DNA from: Streptomyces poriferorum
GTDB taxonomy: Bacteria > Actinomycetota > Actinomycetes > Streptomycetales > Streptomycetaceae
Assembly (NCBI RefSeq): GCF_019399235.1
Contig: NZ_JAELVH010000064.1
Span: 1 to 34,386 of the forward strand
Direction: 5' to 3'
Length of the DNA: 34,386 bases
The position numbers and the translations under genes were made by a program. This document shows, in pieces, positions 17,601-24,496 of the stretch (the stretch's first letter is position 1; every line of letters begins with the position of its first letter). Under the pieces are notes generated by a model, which worked only from the letters and a program-made list of their open reading frames with translations, ran no database searches and was not told the DNA's origin.

Positions 17601-19217
17601 GCCCAGCGTGGAGCGCAGCGAGGTGACGAGCTCCTCGCGGATGGCGTCCAGCGGCGGGTTGGTGACCTGGGCGAACAGCTGGGTGAAGTAGTCGAAGAGC
17701 AGCCGGGGGCGCTCGGAGAGCGCGGCGATCGGCGAGTCCGTGCCCATGGAACCGAGGGGTTCGCCGGCGGTGCGGGCCATCGGGGCGAGGAGGACGCGGA
17801 GCTCTTCCTCGGTGTAGCCGAAGGTCTGCTGGCGGCGGGTGACGGAGGCGTGGGTGTGGACGATGTGCTCGCGCTCGGGGAGGTCCTCGAGCTCGATCTC
17901 GCCGGTTTCCAGCCATTCCTCGTACGGGTTCTCGGCTGCGAGGGACGCCTTGATCTCGTCGTCCTCGATGATGCGGTGCTCGGCGGTGTCGACGAGGAAC
18001 ATCTTGCCGGGCTGGAGGCGGCCCTTGCGGACGACCTTGGCGGGGTCGATGTCCAGGACGCCGACCTCGGAGGAGAGCACGACGAGGCCGTCGTCGGTGA
18101 CCCAGTAGCGGCCGGGGCGCAGACCGTTGCGGTCGAGGACCGCGCCGACCTGGACGCCGTCGGTGAAGGTGACGCAGGCCGGGCCGTCCCAGGGCTCCAT
18201 CATCGTGGAGTGGTACTGGTAGAAGGCGCGCCGGGCCGGGTCCATGGAGTCGTGGTTCTCCCACGCCTCGGGGACCATCATCAGGACCGAGTGCGGCAGC
18301 GAACGGCCGCCGAGGTGGAGGAGCTCCAGGACCTCGTCGAAGGAGGCCGAGTCGGAGGCGTCCGGGGTGCAGACGGGGAAGATCCGGTCGAGCTTCGCCT
18401 CGCCGAAGAGGCTGGAGGCGAGCTGGGACTCGCGGGCCTTCATCCAGTTGCGGTTGCCCTTGACCGTGTTGATCTCGCCGTTGTGCGCGACGAAGCGGTA
18501 CGGGTGGGCGAGCGGCCAGCTCGGGAAGGTGTTGGTGGAGAAGCGGGAGTGGACCAGCGCGACCGTGGTGGCGAAGCGGCGGTCGGAGAGGTCCGGGAAG
18601 AACGGCTCCAGCTGCCCGGTGGTGAGCATGCCCTTGTAGACGATCGTGCGGGCGGAGAGCGACGGGAAGTAGACCCCGGTCTCACGCTCGGCGCGCTTGC
18701 GCAGCACGAAGGCCTTGCGGTCCAGGACGATGCCGGTGCTCTCGCCGTCCGCGACGAAGAGCTGGCGGAACTCGGGCATGGTGGCGCGGGCGCCGTTGCC
18801 GAGGATGTCGGGGGTGACCGGGACCTCGCGCCAGCCGAGGACCTTGAGGCCTTCTTCGGCGGCGATCTTCTCGAGGTTGCGCACGGCCTCGGTGGAGTCG
18901 TCCGCGGGCAGGAAGGCGATGCCGACGGCGTAGGCGCCGGCCTCGGGGAGCTCGAAGGTGACCTCTTCGCGCAGGAAGGCGTCCGGGACCTGGAGCAGGA
19001 TTCCGGCGCCGTCACCGGAGTCGGGCTCGGATCCGGTGGCTCCGCGGTGTTCGAGGTTGCGCAGTACGGTCAGCGCCTGCTCGACCAGCTCGTGGCCGGC
19101 CACACCGGTCAGAGTGGCTACGAACCCCACGCCACAGGCGTCGTGCTCGTTGCGGGGGTCGTACATCCCCTGCTGGGCGGGGCGACCGTCCATGGGCGAC
19201 CAGGCGTCGGTGCGCAT
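14658..19217 (-). CDS. gltB: glutamate synthase [NADPH] large subunit
   Basis: A 1519-residue large subunit that transfers the glutamine amide to 2-oxoglutarate. Cys28 in HDACGVGF becomes the N-terminal nucleophile of the class II amidotransferase domain (about 28-420) after removal of a short propeptide. A central domain follows. The FMN-binding synthase barrel (about 810-1200) includes [19 protein letters not shown]. The 3Fe-4S cysteines are C1124, C1130 and C1135 ([16 protein letters not shown]). The C-terminal GXGXG beta-helix lies at about 1260-1460. The size matches known GltB. The ATG at 19217 follows GGGAGAG. A candidate promoter with TAATCT lies at 19289-19294. It is the first gene of the gltBD operon. 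Confidence 0.98.
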   Translation of the reverse strand: MRTDAWSPMDGRPAQQGMYDPRNEHDACGVGFVATLTGVAGHELVEQALTVLRNLEHRGATGSEPDSGDGAGILLQVPDAFLREEVTFELPEAGAYAVGIAFLPADDSTEAVRNLEKIAAEEGLKVLGWREVPVTPDILGNGARATMPEFRQLFVADGESTGIVLDRKAFVLRKRAERETGVYFPSLSARTIVYKGMLTTGQLEPFFPDLSDRRFATTVALVHSRFSTNTFPSWPLAHPYRFVAHNGEINTVKGNRNWMKARESQLASSLFGEAKLDRIFPVCTPDASDSASFDEVLELLHLGGRSLPHSVLMMVPEAWENHDSMDPARRAFYQYHSTMMEPWDGPACVTFTDGVQVGAVLDRNGLRPGRYWVTDDGLVVLSSEVGVLDIDPAKVVRKGRLQPGKMFLVDTAEHRIIEDDEIKASLAAENPYEEWLETGEIELEDLPEREHIVHTHASVTRRQQTFGYTEEELRVLLAPMARTAGEPLGSMGTDSPIAALSERPRLLFDYFTQLFAQVTNPPLDAIREELVTSLRSTLGPAGNILEPTAAACRSVTLPFPVIDNDELAKLIHINADGDMPGMKAATLSGLYRVGGGGEALAARIEQICTEVDAAMEDGARLIVLSDRHSDAEHAPIPSLLLTSAVHHHLIRTKQRTQVGLLVEAGDVREVHHVALLIGYGAAAVNPYLAMESVEDLVRAGTFIEGIEAEQAIRNLIYALGKGVLKVMSKMGISTVASYRGAQVFEAVGLDEDFVAQYFNGTATKIGGAGLDVVAKEVAARHAKGYPASGISASHRALEIGGEYQWRREGEPHLFDPETVFRLQHATRNRRYDIFKKYTDRVNEQSERLMTLRGLFGFASDREAIDIDEVESVADIVKRFSTGAMSYGSISREAHETLAIAMNQLGGKSNTGEGGEDADRLYDPARRSSIKQVASGRFGVTSEYLVNADDIQIKMAQGAKPGEGGQLPGHKVYPWVAKTRHSTPGVGLISPPPHHDIYSIEDLAQLIHDLKNANPAARIHVKLVSEVGVGTVAAGVSKAHADVVLISGHDGGTGASPLTSLKHAGGPWELGLAETQQTLLLNGLRDRIVVQTDGQLKTGRDVVIAALLGAEEFGFATAPLVVSGCVMMRVCHLDTCPVGIATQNPVLRDRFSGKAEYIVNFFEFIAQEVREILAELGFRTIEEAVGHAELLDTDRAITHWKAQGLDLKPLFYVPELAEGAARHQIAEQDHGLAKALDNELIKLAADALNADSAESAQPVRAQIAIRNINRTVGTMLGHEVTKKFGGAGLPQDTIDITFTGSAGQSFGAFLPSGVTLRLEGDANDYVGKGLSGGRVVVRPDRGADHLAEYSTIAGNTIAYGATGGELFLRGRTGERFCVRNSGATVVSEGVGDHGCEYMTGGHAVVLGETGRNFAAGMSGGVAYVIDLNRDNVNVGNLGAVEELSDTDRQWLHDVVRRHQEETGSTVAEKLLADWDTAVARFSKIIPSTYKAVLAAKDAAELAGLSEQETTEKMMEAATNG

Positions 19218-19275
19218 CGGCTCTCCCGTCGTCGTCGTGGCATTTTCAGTGCCGAGGGACGACGTTGGCCCTCTG

Positions 19276-19294
19276 CGAAATTTCGTGCAGATTA
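19276..19294 (-). promoter_or_regulatory. candidate gltB promoter with overlapping palindrome
   Basis: On the minus strand TAATCT (19294-19289) is a good -10 hexamer. Three bases later comes the perfect palindrome CGAAATTTCG (19276-19285), where transcription would start, giving a leader of about 65 bases. The -35 region is only a T-rich stretch near 19311. The palindrome is well placed as a repressor site, but the regulator is unknown. Confidence 0.45.
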
Positions 19295-19457
19295 CATGAT
19301 GGGACGCTTCTCAAAAAGCGGATAGCTCGTTCCAACATACGGACACCGCCGTGACGGTGAAGGGGGTCGCAGTCGGAAGATCGGCGCCCGGGAGACCGCA
19401 GAGAGCAGGCGTCGTTGCCTGCGGTGTCTACGGCTCATGCCCGGCGGCAAAGGAAAC

Positions 19458-19473
19458 GAAACCGCCGGGTAAC
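19458..19473. promoter_or_regulatory. weak GlnR-like half pattern
   Basis: GAAAC, six bases, GTAAC. The consensus usually given for the Streptomyces nitrogen regulator GlnR alternates gTnAc and GaAAc with 6-base gaps, so this matches its two middle elements. The outer elements are absent. It lies about 240 bp upstream of gltB. Treat as a hint only. Confidence 0.22.
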
Positions 19474-19636
19474 GACTACTTATGTGTAGCCCTGCATAGA
19501 GTCTCATTTTACGTCGCGTACGGGCGATCCGCCCAGTGGCCGTGGTCAGGACGTATGTCACACGGGTGGCGCACACGTTACGGCCGCGCCCGCGATGGTC
19601 GGCGCACAGGCAGCGGCGCCCGGGGCGTTCGGATCC

Positions 19637-19693
19637 AAGGCGGAGGAGGGAGCGGCGGCGGAGTCCTCGCGACCGGCGACGACGCCGGAGACG
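19637..19693 (+). repeat. dispersed repeat, copy 1
   Basis: Starts AAGGCGGAGGAGGGAG, identical over 16 bases to 33577-33592. The next 41 bases match the second copy at 30 positions without gaps, and weaker similarity may continue. Both copies follow the stop codon of a minus-strand gene (VIT here, trpC there) in the same orientation. Confidence 0.7.
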
Positions 19694-19744
19694 GAGGTCC
19701 TGGACGCCGCGACGCCGCTGGTCATCGCGGGCGCGGCCGATGGG

Positions 19745-19770
19745 CCACGCGCACCGGAGGGTGTACGTGG
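19745..19770 (-). terminator. terminator of the VIT gene
   Basis: CCACGCGCACC and GGTGTACGTGG pair at 9 of 11 positions around the loop GGAG. The hairpin starts about 26 bases past the VIT stop codon. Confidence 0.5.
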
Positions 19771-19796
19771 CCCTGGACGGTACCGGGTGCGGGGGC

Positions 19797-20531
19797 TCAG
19801 CCTCCGGCGGCGACCCCGAACAGGGAGCCCAGGCCGTAGGTGATCGCGGCGGCGGCGCCGCCGAGCGCCAGCTGGCGCAGTCCGCTGAACCACCAGCTGC
19901 GGGCCGTGACCCGGGCGACCACCGCTCCGCAGCCGAACAGTCCGGCCAGGGCGAGCAGCACGGCGGGCCACATCGCGTCCGCGCCGAGCAGGTACGGCAG
20001 TACGGGCAGCAGCGCGCCCAGCGCGAAGGCGCCGAACGAGGACACGGCGGCGACGAGGGGCGACGGCAGGTCGCCCGGGTCGATGCCCAGCTCCTCGCGG
20101 GCGTGGATCTCCAGGGCCTGCTCGGGGTCGCGCGACAGCTGCCGGGCGACCTCGCGGGCGAGCCCGGTCTCGACGCCGCGGGACTCGTAGAGCGCGGCGA
20201 GCTCCCGCTCCTCGTCCTGGGGGTGCTTGCGCAGCTCCCGCCGCTCGACGTCGAGCTCGGCCTCGACGAGTTCGCGCTGTGAGGCGACGGAGGTGTACTC
20301 GCCTGCCGCCATGGAGAAGGCGCCCGCGGCCAGACCGGCCAGGCCCGTGATCACGATCGTGCGGTGCGAGACCGCACCGCCCGCGACACCGGTCATCAGG
20401 GCGAGGTTCGAGACGAGCCCGTCCATCGCACCGAACACCGCCGGACGCAGCCATCCGCCGTTCACATCACGGTGGGTGTGGTTGTCCCGGTGCGCCTCGT
20501 GCAGTACGGCGTCGGTCTCGATGATGGACAC
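19797..20531 (-). CDS. VIT1/CCC1-family iron or manganese transporter
   Basis: A 244-residue membrane transporter of the vacuolar iron transporter family, which exports or sequesters Fe2+ or Mn2+. The family signature FGAMDGLVSNLALMTGVAG is at about 33-51, and GAFSMAAGEYTSVASQREL follows (70-88). Next comes a Glu-rich cytoplasmic metal-binding segment (about 84-150) and three further hydrophobic helices (about 158-240), five helices in all. The GTG at 20531 is chosen for its GGGAGAGCT ribosome-binding site; the upstream frame to 20621 lacks one. It is divergent from the ADP-ribosylglycohydrolase operon. The shared region carries a dyad with DtxR/IdeR-box-like halves, which would fit metal control of this gene. 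Confidence 0.9.
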   Translation of the reverse strand: MSIIETDAVLHEAHRDNHTHRDVNGGWLRPAVFGAMDGLVSNLALMTGVAGGAVSHRTIVITGLAGLAAGAFSMAAGEYTSVASQRELVEAELDVERRELRKHPQDEERELAALYESRGVETGLAREVARQLSRDPEQALEIHAREELGIDPGDLPSPLVAAVSSFGAFALGALLPVLPYLLGADAMWPAVLLALAGLFGCGAVVARVTARSWWFSGLRQLALGGAAAAITYGLGSLFGVAAGG

Positions 20532-20617
20532 AGCTCTCCCCTTCTCCAGCAGCGGATCTCGTACGCTCCGCCCCGCTCGACACCCTCGAAAGTACGCACG
20601 AAAAATGGCTCCCGCCA

Positions 20618-20673
20618 GCAAGGCAGGCCGTACTTACCACCCTGAGTAACCAGGTAGGTACGCCTTGCCTTGC
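20618..20673. promoter_or_regulatory. 21-bp inverted repeat with metal-box-like halves
   Basis: The arms 20618-20638 and 20653-20673 are inverted copies matching at 18 of 21 positions, 14 bp apart. The right arm contains AGGTACGCCTTGCCT, which matches the iron-box core AGGTTAGGCTAACCT at 10 of 15 positions, with AGG and CCT correctly spaced. It lies 87-142 bp upstream of the VIT start, between the two divergent units. It is a candidate site for a DtxR-family regulator such as DmdR. Confidence 0.4.
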
Positions 20674-20794
20674 TGTCCGAAGGCCGTCATCCGAGTGGCC
20701 CTTTTGTGGTGATAACCGGCCTCTGTCGTGGCTCCGCGTGGCACAGATCCCACAGGGACGAGAACTGGCTCGGTACGAGCGAAGGGTCGACGCG

Positions 20795-21988
20795 ATGGAG
20801 CTGACCGCAGGAAATCCGGCAGGGCCGCGGACTAACGGCGCGCGGGCGGCGGTACGCGGGGCTCCCGAACCGGCCGGTGCCGCACCGGGCGGCATCGGTG
20901 ACCGGGCCAGGGGCGCGCTGCTGGGCCTCGCGGTCGGCGACGCGCTGGGCGCCCCCGCGGAGAACATGCGGCCCTCCGAGATCCGCCGCCGCTGGGGCCG
21001 GATCGAGGGCTTCGTGAGCGACGACCCGGCGGGCACGGACGACACGGAGTACGCGATCTTCTCCGGGCTGCTGCTGGCCCGGCACGGCTCCGCGCTGACC
21101 GTCACCCATGTCGAGCGGGCCTGGCACCTGTGGATCGCCGATCTGGACGAGGGGCCGTTCCGCGGTGCCGGTTTCAGCGAGCGCGGCACGCTGGAGAACC
21201 TGCGCCGGGGGCTGGCCGCCCCGATCTCCGCCCAGCACCGGCACGCCTGGAGCGACGGTCTGGCGATGCGGGCGGCCCCCTTCGGCGTCTTCGCGGCGGG
21301 CCGGCCCAGGGAGGCGGCGCGGCTGGTCGCGGTGGACGGCCGGGTCAGCCATGACGGTGAGGGCATCTACGGCGGCCAGGCGGTGGCGGCCGGGGTGGCG
21401 GCCGCGATGACGGGGGCCGGGGTCACCTCCGTGATCGCCGCCGCGCTCTCCGTCGTACCGATGGACTCATGGACGGCGCGCTCGCTGCGCCGGGCGGTGA
21501 CGGCGGCGCAGCGCCCGTATCCCGACCGGCTGACCAGGGAGCGGGCGGTGCGTTCGGCCGTCGTCGTCGGCGGCTACCCGTGGACGGACCTGGCACCGGA
21601 GGCGGTGGGGCTGGCCTTCGGCGCGTTCGCGGCGACGCACGGCGACTTCCGTACGGCGGTGCTGATGGCGGTCAACATGGGCCGCGACGCCGATACGACG
21701 GCCGCGGTGGCGGGGGCCCTGGCCGGAGCGCTGCACGGGGCGTCCGCCATCCCGCGCCCCTGGGCGGACGCGATCGGCCCGGTCCGCGGCAGCTGTCTCC
21801 CGTCGATGCGCGGCTACCACGTCCTGGACATCGCGGAGCTGCTCACCCCGGACGAGACGGAGGAACCGGGCGGGGAACCGCAGGCACGGGACCAGCAGGC
21901 ACGGGACCAGCAGGCACGGAGTGGTCCGCCCGAACGGGGGGCCCCTGTGGACGGCGCCCTCGCCCCCGGAACGGAGGTGCGGCGATGA
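20795..21988 (+). CDS. ADP-ribosylglycohydrolase family protein, paralogue 1
   Basis: A 397-residue member of the DraG/ARH family, magnesium-dependent enzymes that cleave N- or O-glycosidic bonds to ADP-ribose or related ribosides. The active-site metal motifs are intact: GLAVGDALGAP (44-54), TDDT (81-84) and GRDADT (296-301) with Asp298 and Asp300. The all-helical domain spans about 34-355. The C-terminal tail is Pro/Glu/Gln-rich and contains a 15-bp tandem repeat. I chose the ATG at 20795 with GAAGGG upstream; a GTG at 20738 is possible. It is the first gene of a tightly coupled operon: its TGA overlaps the next ATG. Cytoplasmic. The substrate may be ADP-ribosylated protein, a free riboside or another N-glycoside. 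Confidence 0.9.
   Translation: MELTAGNPAGPRTNGARAAVRGAPEPAGAAPGGIGDRARGALLGLAVGDALGAPAENMRPSEIRRRWGRIEGFVSDDPAGTDDTEYAIFSGLLLARHGSALTVTHVERAWHLWIADLDEGPFRGAGFSERGTLENLRRGLAAPISAQHRHAWSDGLAMRAAPFGVFAAGRPREAARLVAVDGRVSHDGEGIYGGQAVAAGVAAAMTGAGVTSVIAAALSVVPMDSWTARSLRRAVTAAQRPYPDRLTRERAVRSAVVVGGYPWTDLAPEAVGLAFGAFAATHGDFRTAVLMAVNMGRDADTTAAVAGALAGALHGASAIPRPWADAIGPVRGSCLPSMRGYHVLDIAELLTPDETEEPGGEPQARDQQARDQQARSGPPERGAPVDGALAPGTEVRR
21881..21919 (+). repeat. 15-bp tandem repeat in paralogue 1 tail
   Basis: CAGGCACGGGACCAG occurs twice in tandem (21881-21910), followed by nine further matching bases. It encodes QARDQ units in the disordered C-terminal tail. Confidence 0.85.
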
Positions 21989-23367
21989 CCACGGCAAGGG
22001 ATGCCTCCCGTACCGCGCACCCGGGCGGCACCACGCATCCGGACGACGCGCGCGAACACCCCGGCGCCGAGCGGCTGCGGGAGGCGGAGCGCCGCGAGAC
22101 CGGCCGGGGCGCCGGCCACGCGGCCCCGGAACTCTCCCCCACCGCCCGGCCGGCCGCACCGCGCCGGGCCCGCATCGAGGGGCTGCTGCTCGGGCTGGCC
22201 GCCGGGGACGCCGCCGGGTGGCCGGCCGCACGGCACCGGGCGGCCCGGATGCCGGAGTGGACCCGGCGCCTGACCCGCGAGCTCGACACCTTCGCCGAGC
22301 AGAACGCGACGACCACGCTGCCCGTCCCCATCGCGCTCAACCAGCCGCCCGAGCCCTTGCGGCTCGGCCCGTCCGACGACGCGGAATGGGCGGCGTTCGC
22401 CGCCGGGACCGTACTCACCTCGGCGGCGGGCGCGCTGCAGGGGCTGACCCCCGGGCGCCGGATGCGCGCCGCCGTGGACGCCGCCTGGAACGCGCTGGCC
22501 GCCGAGGTCGCCGCCGCGGCCGCCCGGGCGCCGGAGGTCGAGTCGGCGGTCCTGCCGCTGCGGGCCCGGATCTCGGTCCGGGCCGGGCTCGGCAACCTCG
22601 CCGCCGGTCTCCGCCCACCGGCCACCGGCCACGACAACCCGCACTACTTCGACGACGCGGCGTGTGTGCGGGCCGCCGTGCTCGCCGTTGTGCACCCCGG
22701 CGCCCCCGAGGCCGCGGCCGACCTCGCGGAGTTCGACGCGCGCTACACCCAGGACGGTGACGGGGTGCACGGTGCGCGGGCGATGGCCGCCGCGATCGCC
22801 GAGGCGCTCGGCGGCGCGGACGTGGACACCGCGGTGAACGCCGCGCTAGCCCAGCTCCCCGAGGGCACCGAGATCGCCCGCAACGCCGCGCACGCGGTCC
22901 GCATCGCCCGCGACTTCGCCGGTGAGCGGGCCGGCGCGTTCGCCCTCGTACCGGTGCTGGAGCATCAGATCGTCGACCACGTCTACAGCTACGGGATCGC
23001 CGCGGCCGAAACGGTCCCCGTCGCCCTCGCCCTGGCCACCGCTGCGCGCGGCGACATCGCGCAGGCCGTGCCGTCGGCGGCCTGTCTCTCCCGGGTCGCC
23101 GACTCGGCCCCCGCCCTGGCCGGCGCGCTCACCGGTGCCCTCGGCTCGATCACCACCGTGCCCGACGGCTGGCGCGAGGCTTGCCGCACCCTGGCGGGGT
23201 GCGCGCTGCCCCGTTTCGCGGGCACGGATCTGATCGAACTCGCCGGGCTGCTGGCAGACACGGAACCAGCACCCTCGGGTGGACAATTCGGACATGACAT
23301 CCACAGCGCCCACGGCGCCCACGAGGTCCGCAGCCCCCACGACGCCCGCGGCGCCCACCCTCGATGA
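21985..23367 (+). CDS. ADP-ribosylglycohydrolase family protein, paralogue 2, partly degenerate active site
   Basis: A 460-residue family member with a disordered N-terminal extension (about 1-60) and a His/Ala-rich tail. The fold landmarks are present, GLLLGLAAGDAAGWP (66-80) and a C-terminal helix ending ALAGALTGALG. The metal motifs have drifted: the usual TDDT reads SDDA (130-133). In the C-terminal motif the first Asp of DXD is Val371 and the Thr is Ser374 (SRVADS, 369-374); Asp373 remains. It may therefore be inactive or bind one metal fewer. The ATG overlaps the stop of paralogue 1 (ATGA), and GGAGGTGCGGCG is its ribosome-binding site. The 3' end overlaps the next gene out of frame. 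It could be a regulatory partner of its active neighbours. Confidence 0.85.
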   Translation: MTTARDASRTAHPGGTTHPDDAREHPGAERLREAERRETGRGAGHAAPELSPTARPAAPRRARIEGLLLGLAAGDAAGWPAARHRAARMPEWTRRLTRELDTFAEQNATTTLPVPIALNQPPEPLRLGPSDDAEWAAFAAGTVLTSAAGALQGLTPGRRMRAAVDAAWNALAAEVAAAAARAPEVESAVLPLRARISVRAGLGNLAAGLRPPATGHDNPHYFDDAACVRAAVLAVVHPGAPEAAADLAEFDARYTQDGDGVHGARAMAAAIAEALGGADVDTAVNAALAQLPEGTEIARNAAHAVRIARDFAGERAGAFALVPVLEHQIVDHVYSYGIAAAETVPVALALATAARGDIAQAVPSAACLSRVADSAPALAGALTGALGSITTVPDGWREACRTLAGCALPRFAGTDLIELAGLLADTEPAPSGGQFGHDIHSAHGAHEVRSPHDARGAHPR

Positions 23368-24496
23368 ACGGATCGCGGGCGCGCTCGTCGGCGCGGCCGT
23401 CGGCGACGCGCTCGGCGGCCCGGTCGAGGGCTACACCCCGGAGCAGATCGTGGCGCGCCACGGCGGGCGGATCACCGGCGTCGTCGGCCCGTGGGACGGC
23501 GACGACTGGCGTACCGCCCGCCCCATCGCGCCGTACCACAAGGGCGACGGGCACATCACCGACGACACCTTGATGACCCATGCGCTGGTACGCGTGTACG
23601 GGAAGGTCCGCGACCACCTCGACGCGTACGCCGTCGCCGACCACCTCGTGCCGGAGCTGATCTCGAAGCCCCGCTGGATTCCGGAACTGGAGGCGGAGGC
23701 GCTGCCGCTGCAGCGGATCTTCCTTGCCGAGAAGTGGATCGTCGCCCGGCTGCACTACGGCCATGCCGACCCGCGCGAGGCGGGCACCGGGAACATCGTC
23801 AACTGCGGCGCGGCGATGTACATGGCGCCCGTCGGCCTGGTGAACGCGGCCCATCCGCAGGCCGCGTACGCCGAGGCGCTGGATGTCGCGGGCGCCCATC
23901 AGTCGTCGTACGGGAGGGAGGCGGCCGGAGTCTTCGCTGCTGCCGTCGCCGCGGCCTGCGTCCCGGGCGCGACACCCGCGAGCGTCGTCGAGACGTGTCT
24001 GGCGCTCGCCAAGGACGGCACCCGGGCGGCGATCGACGCGGTCTGCGAAACGGCTGTCGGCTACCGGGACTTCGAGTCGGCGCTCGTCCCGCTCCGGGAG
24101 GCCGTCGCCCCCTTCGACACGGTCGGCCCCGATTACCGCGCTCCCTCGCTCGGTGCCCGCCGCCCGTCCCGGCTGCACGCCATCGAGGAACTCCCCGTCG
24201 CGCTCGGGATGCTGCTGGTCGCGGACGGGGACTACCGGCAGACGGTCCTCGGCTCGGTCAACTACGGGCGGGACTGCGACTCGATCGCCACGATGGGCGG
24301 CGCGATCGCGGGCGCCCTGCACGGCGATCGGGCGGTCCCGGACGACTGGGCGACGACGGTCGGCGAGGCCAGCCGGCTCGACCTGCGTGCCCCGGCCCGC
24401 GTCCTGACCGACGTCGCCCGCGAGGTGTTCGCGCGCGACACGGCCCGCCGCCGCGCCCACGAGGCGGCCTTCGCCGCGCCGGCGGGCCGGCCGTGA
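23294..24496 (+). CDS. ADP-ribosylglycohydrolase family protein, paralogue 3
   Basis: A 400-residue family member with complete metal motifs: GAAVGDALGGPVEG (33-46), TDDT (89-92) and GRDCDS (325-330) with Asp327 and Asp329. Thr-to-Ser in the last position is common in the family. The core runs from about residue 23 to 375. The N-terminal 22 residues are Thr/Ala/Pro-rich and are encoded where the gene overlaps paralogue 2 by 74 bp in another frame. The start could be the ATG at 23294 or the GTG at 23279; neither has a strong ribosome-binding site, suggesting reinitiation. Its stop overlaps the GTG of the next gene (GTGA). It differs clearly from paralogue 1, so substrate specificity is probably different. 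Confidence 0.9.
   Translation: MTSTAPTAPTRSAAPTTPAAPTLDERIAGALVGAAVGDALGGPVEGYTPEQIVARHGGRITGVVGPWDGDDWRTARPIAPYHKGDGHITDDTLMTHALVRVYGKVRDHLDAYAVADHLVPELISKPRWIPELEAEALPLQRIFLAEKWIVARLHYGHADPREAGTGNIVNCGAAMYMAPVGLVNAAHPQAAYAEALDVAGAHQSSYGREAAGVFAAAVAAACVPGATPASVVETCLALAKDGTRAAIDAVCETAVGYRDFESALVPLREAVAPFDTVGPDYRAPSLGARRPSRLHAIEELPVALGMLLVADGDYRQTVLGSVNYGRDCDSIATMGGAIAGALHGDRAVPDDWATTVGEASRLDLRAPARVLTDVAREVFARDTARRRAHEAAFAAPAGRP

Larger units (their letters stand above)
19218..19796. other. 579-bp non-coding region between gltB and the VIT gene
   Basis: No credible gene is present. From left to right it holds the gltB leader and candidate promoter, then a hairpin GCAGGC-GTCGTT-GCCTGC (19405-19422). 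An AT-richer stretch (about 19450-19520) follows, including GAAAC-6-GTAAC. A dispersed repeat (19637-19693) and the VIT terminator (19745-19770) complete it. Open frames here change composition across the repeat and match no family I recognise. Confidence 0.7.

Noticed and set aside
14592..19325. Giant 1577-codon plus-strand open frame opposite gltB
   Set aside because: It mirrors the gltB codons. Its Val/Gly/Asp-rich product is what antisense of such a gene gives, and gltB is certain.
19351..19839. Plus-strand open frames in the gltB-VIT gap
   Set aside because: They run through a dispersed repeat and a terminator, have no family match I recognise, and have no convincing ribosome-binding site.
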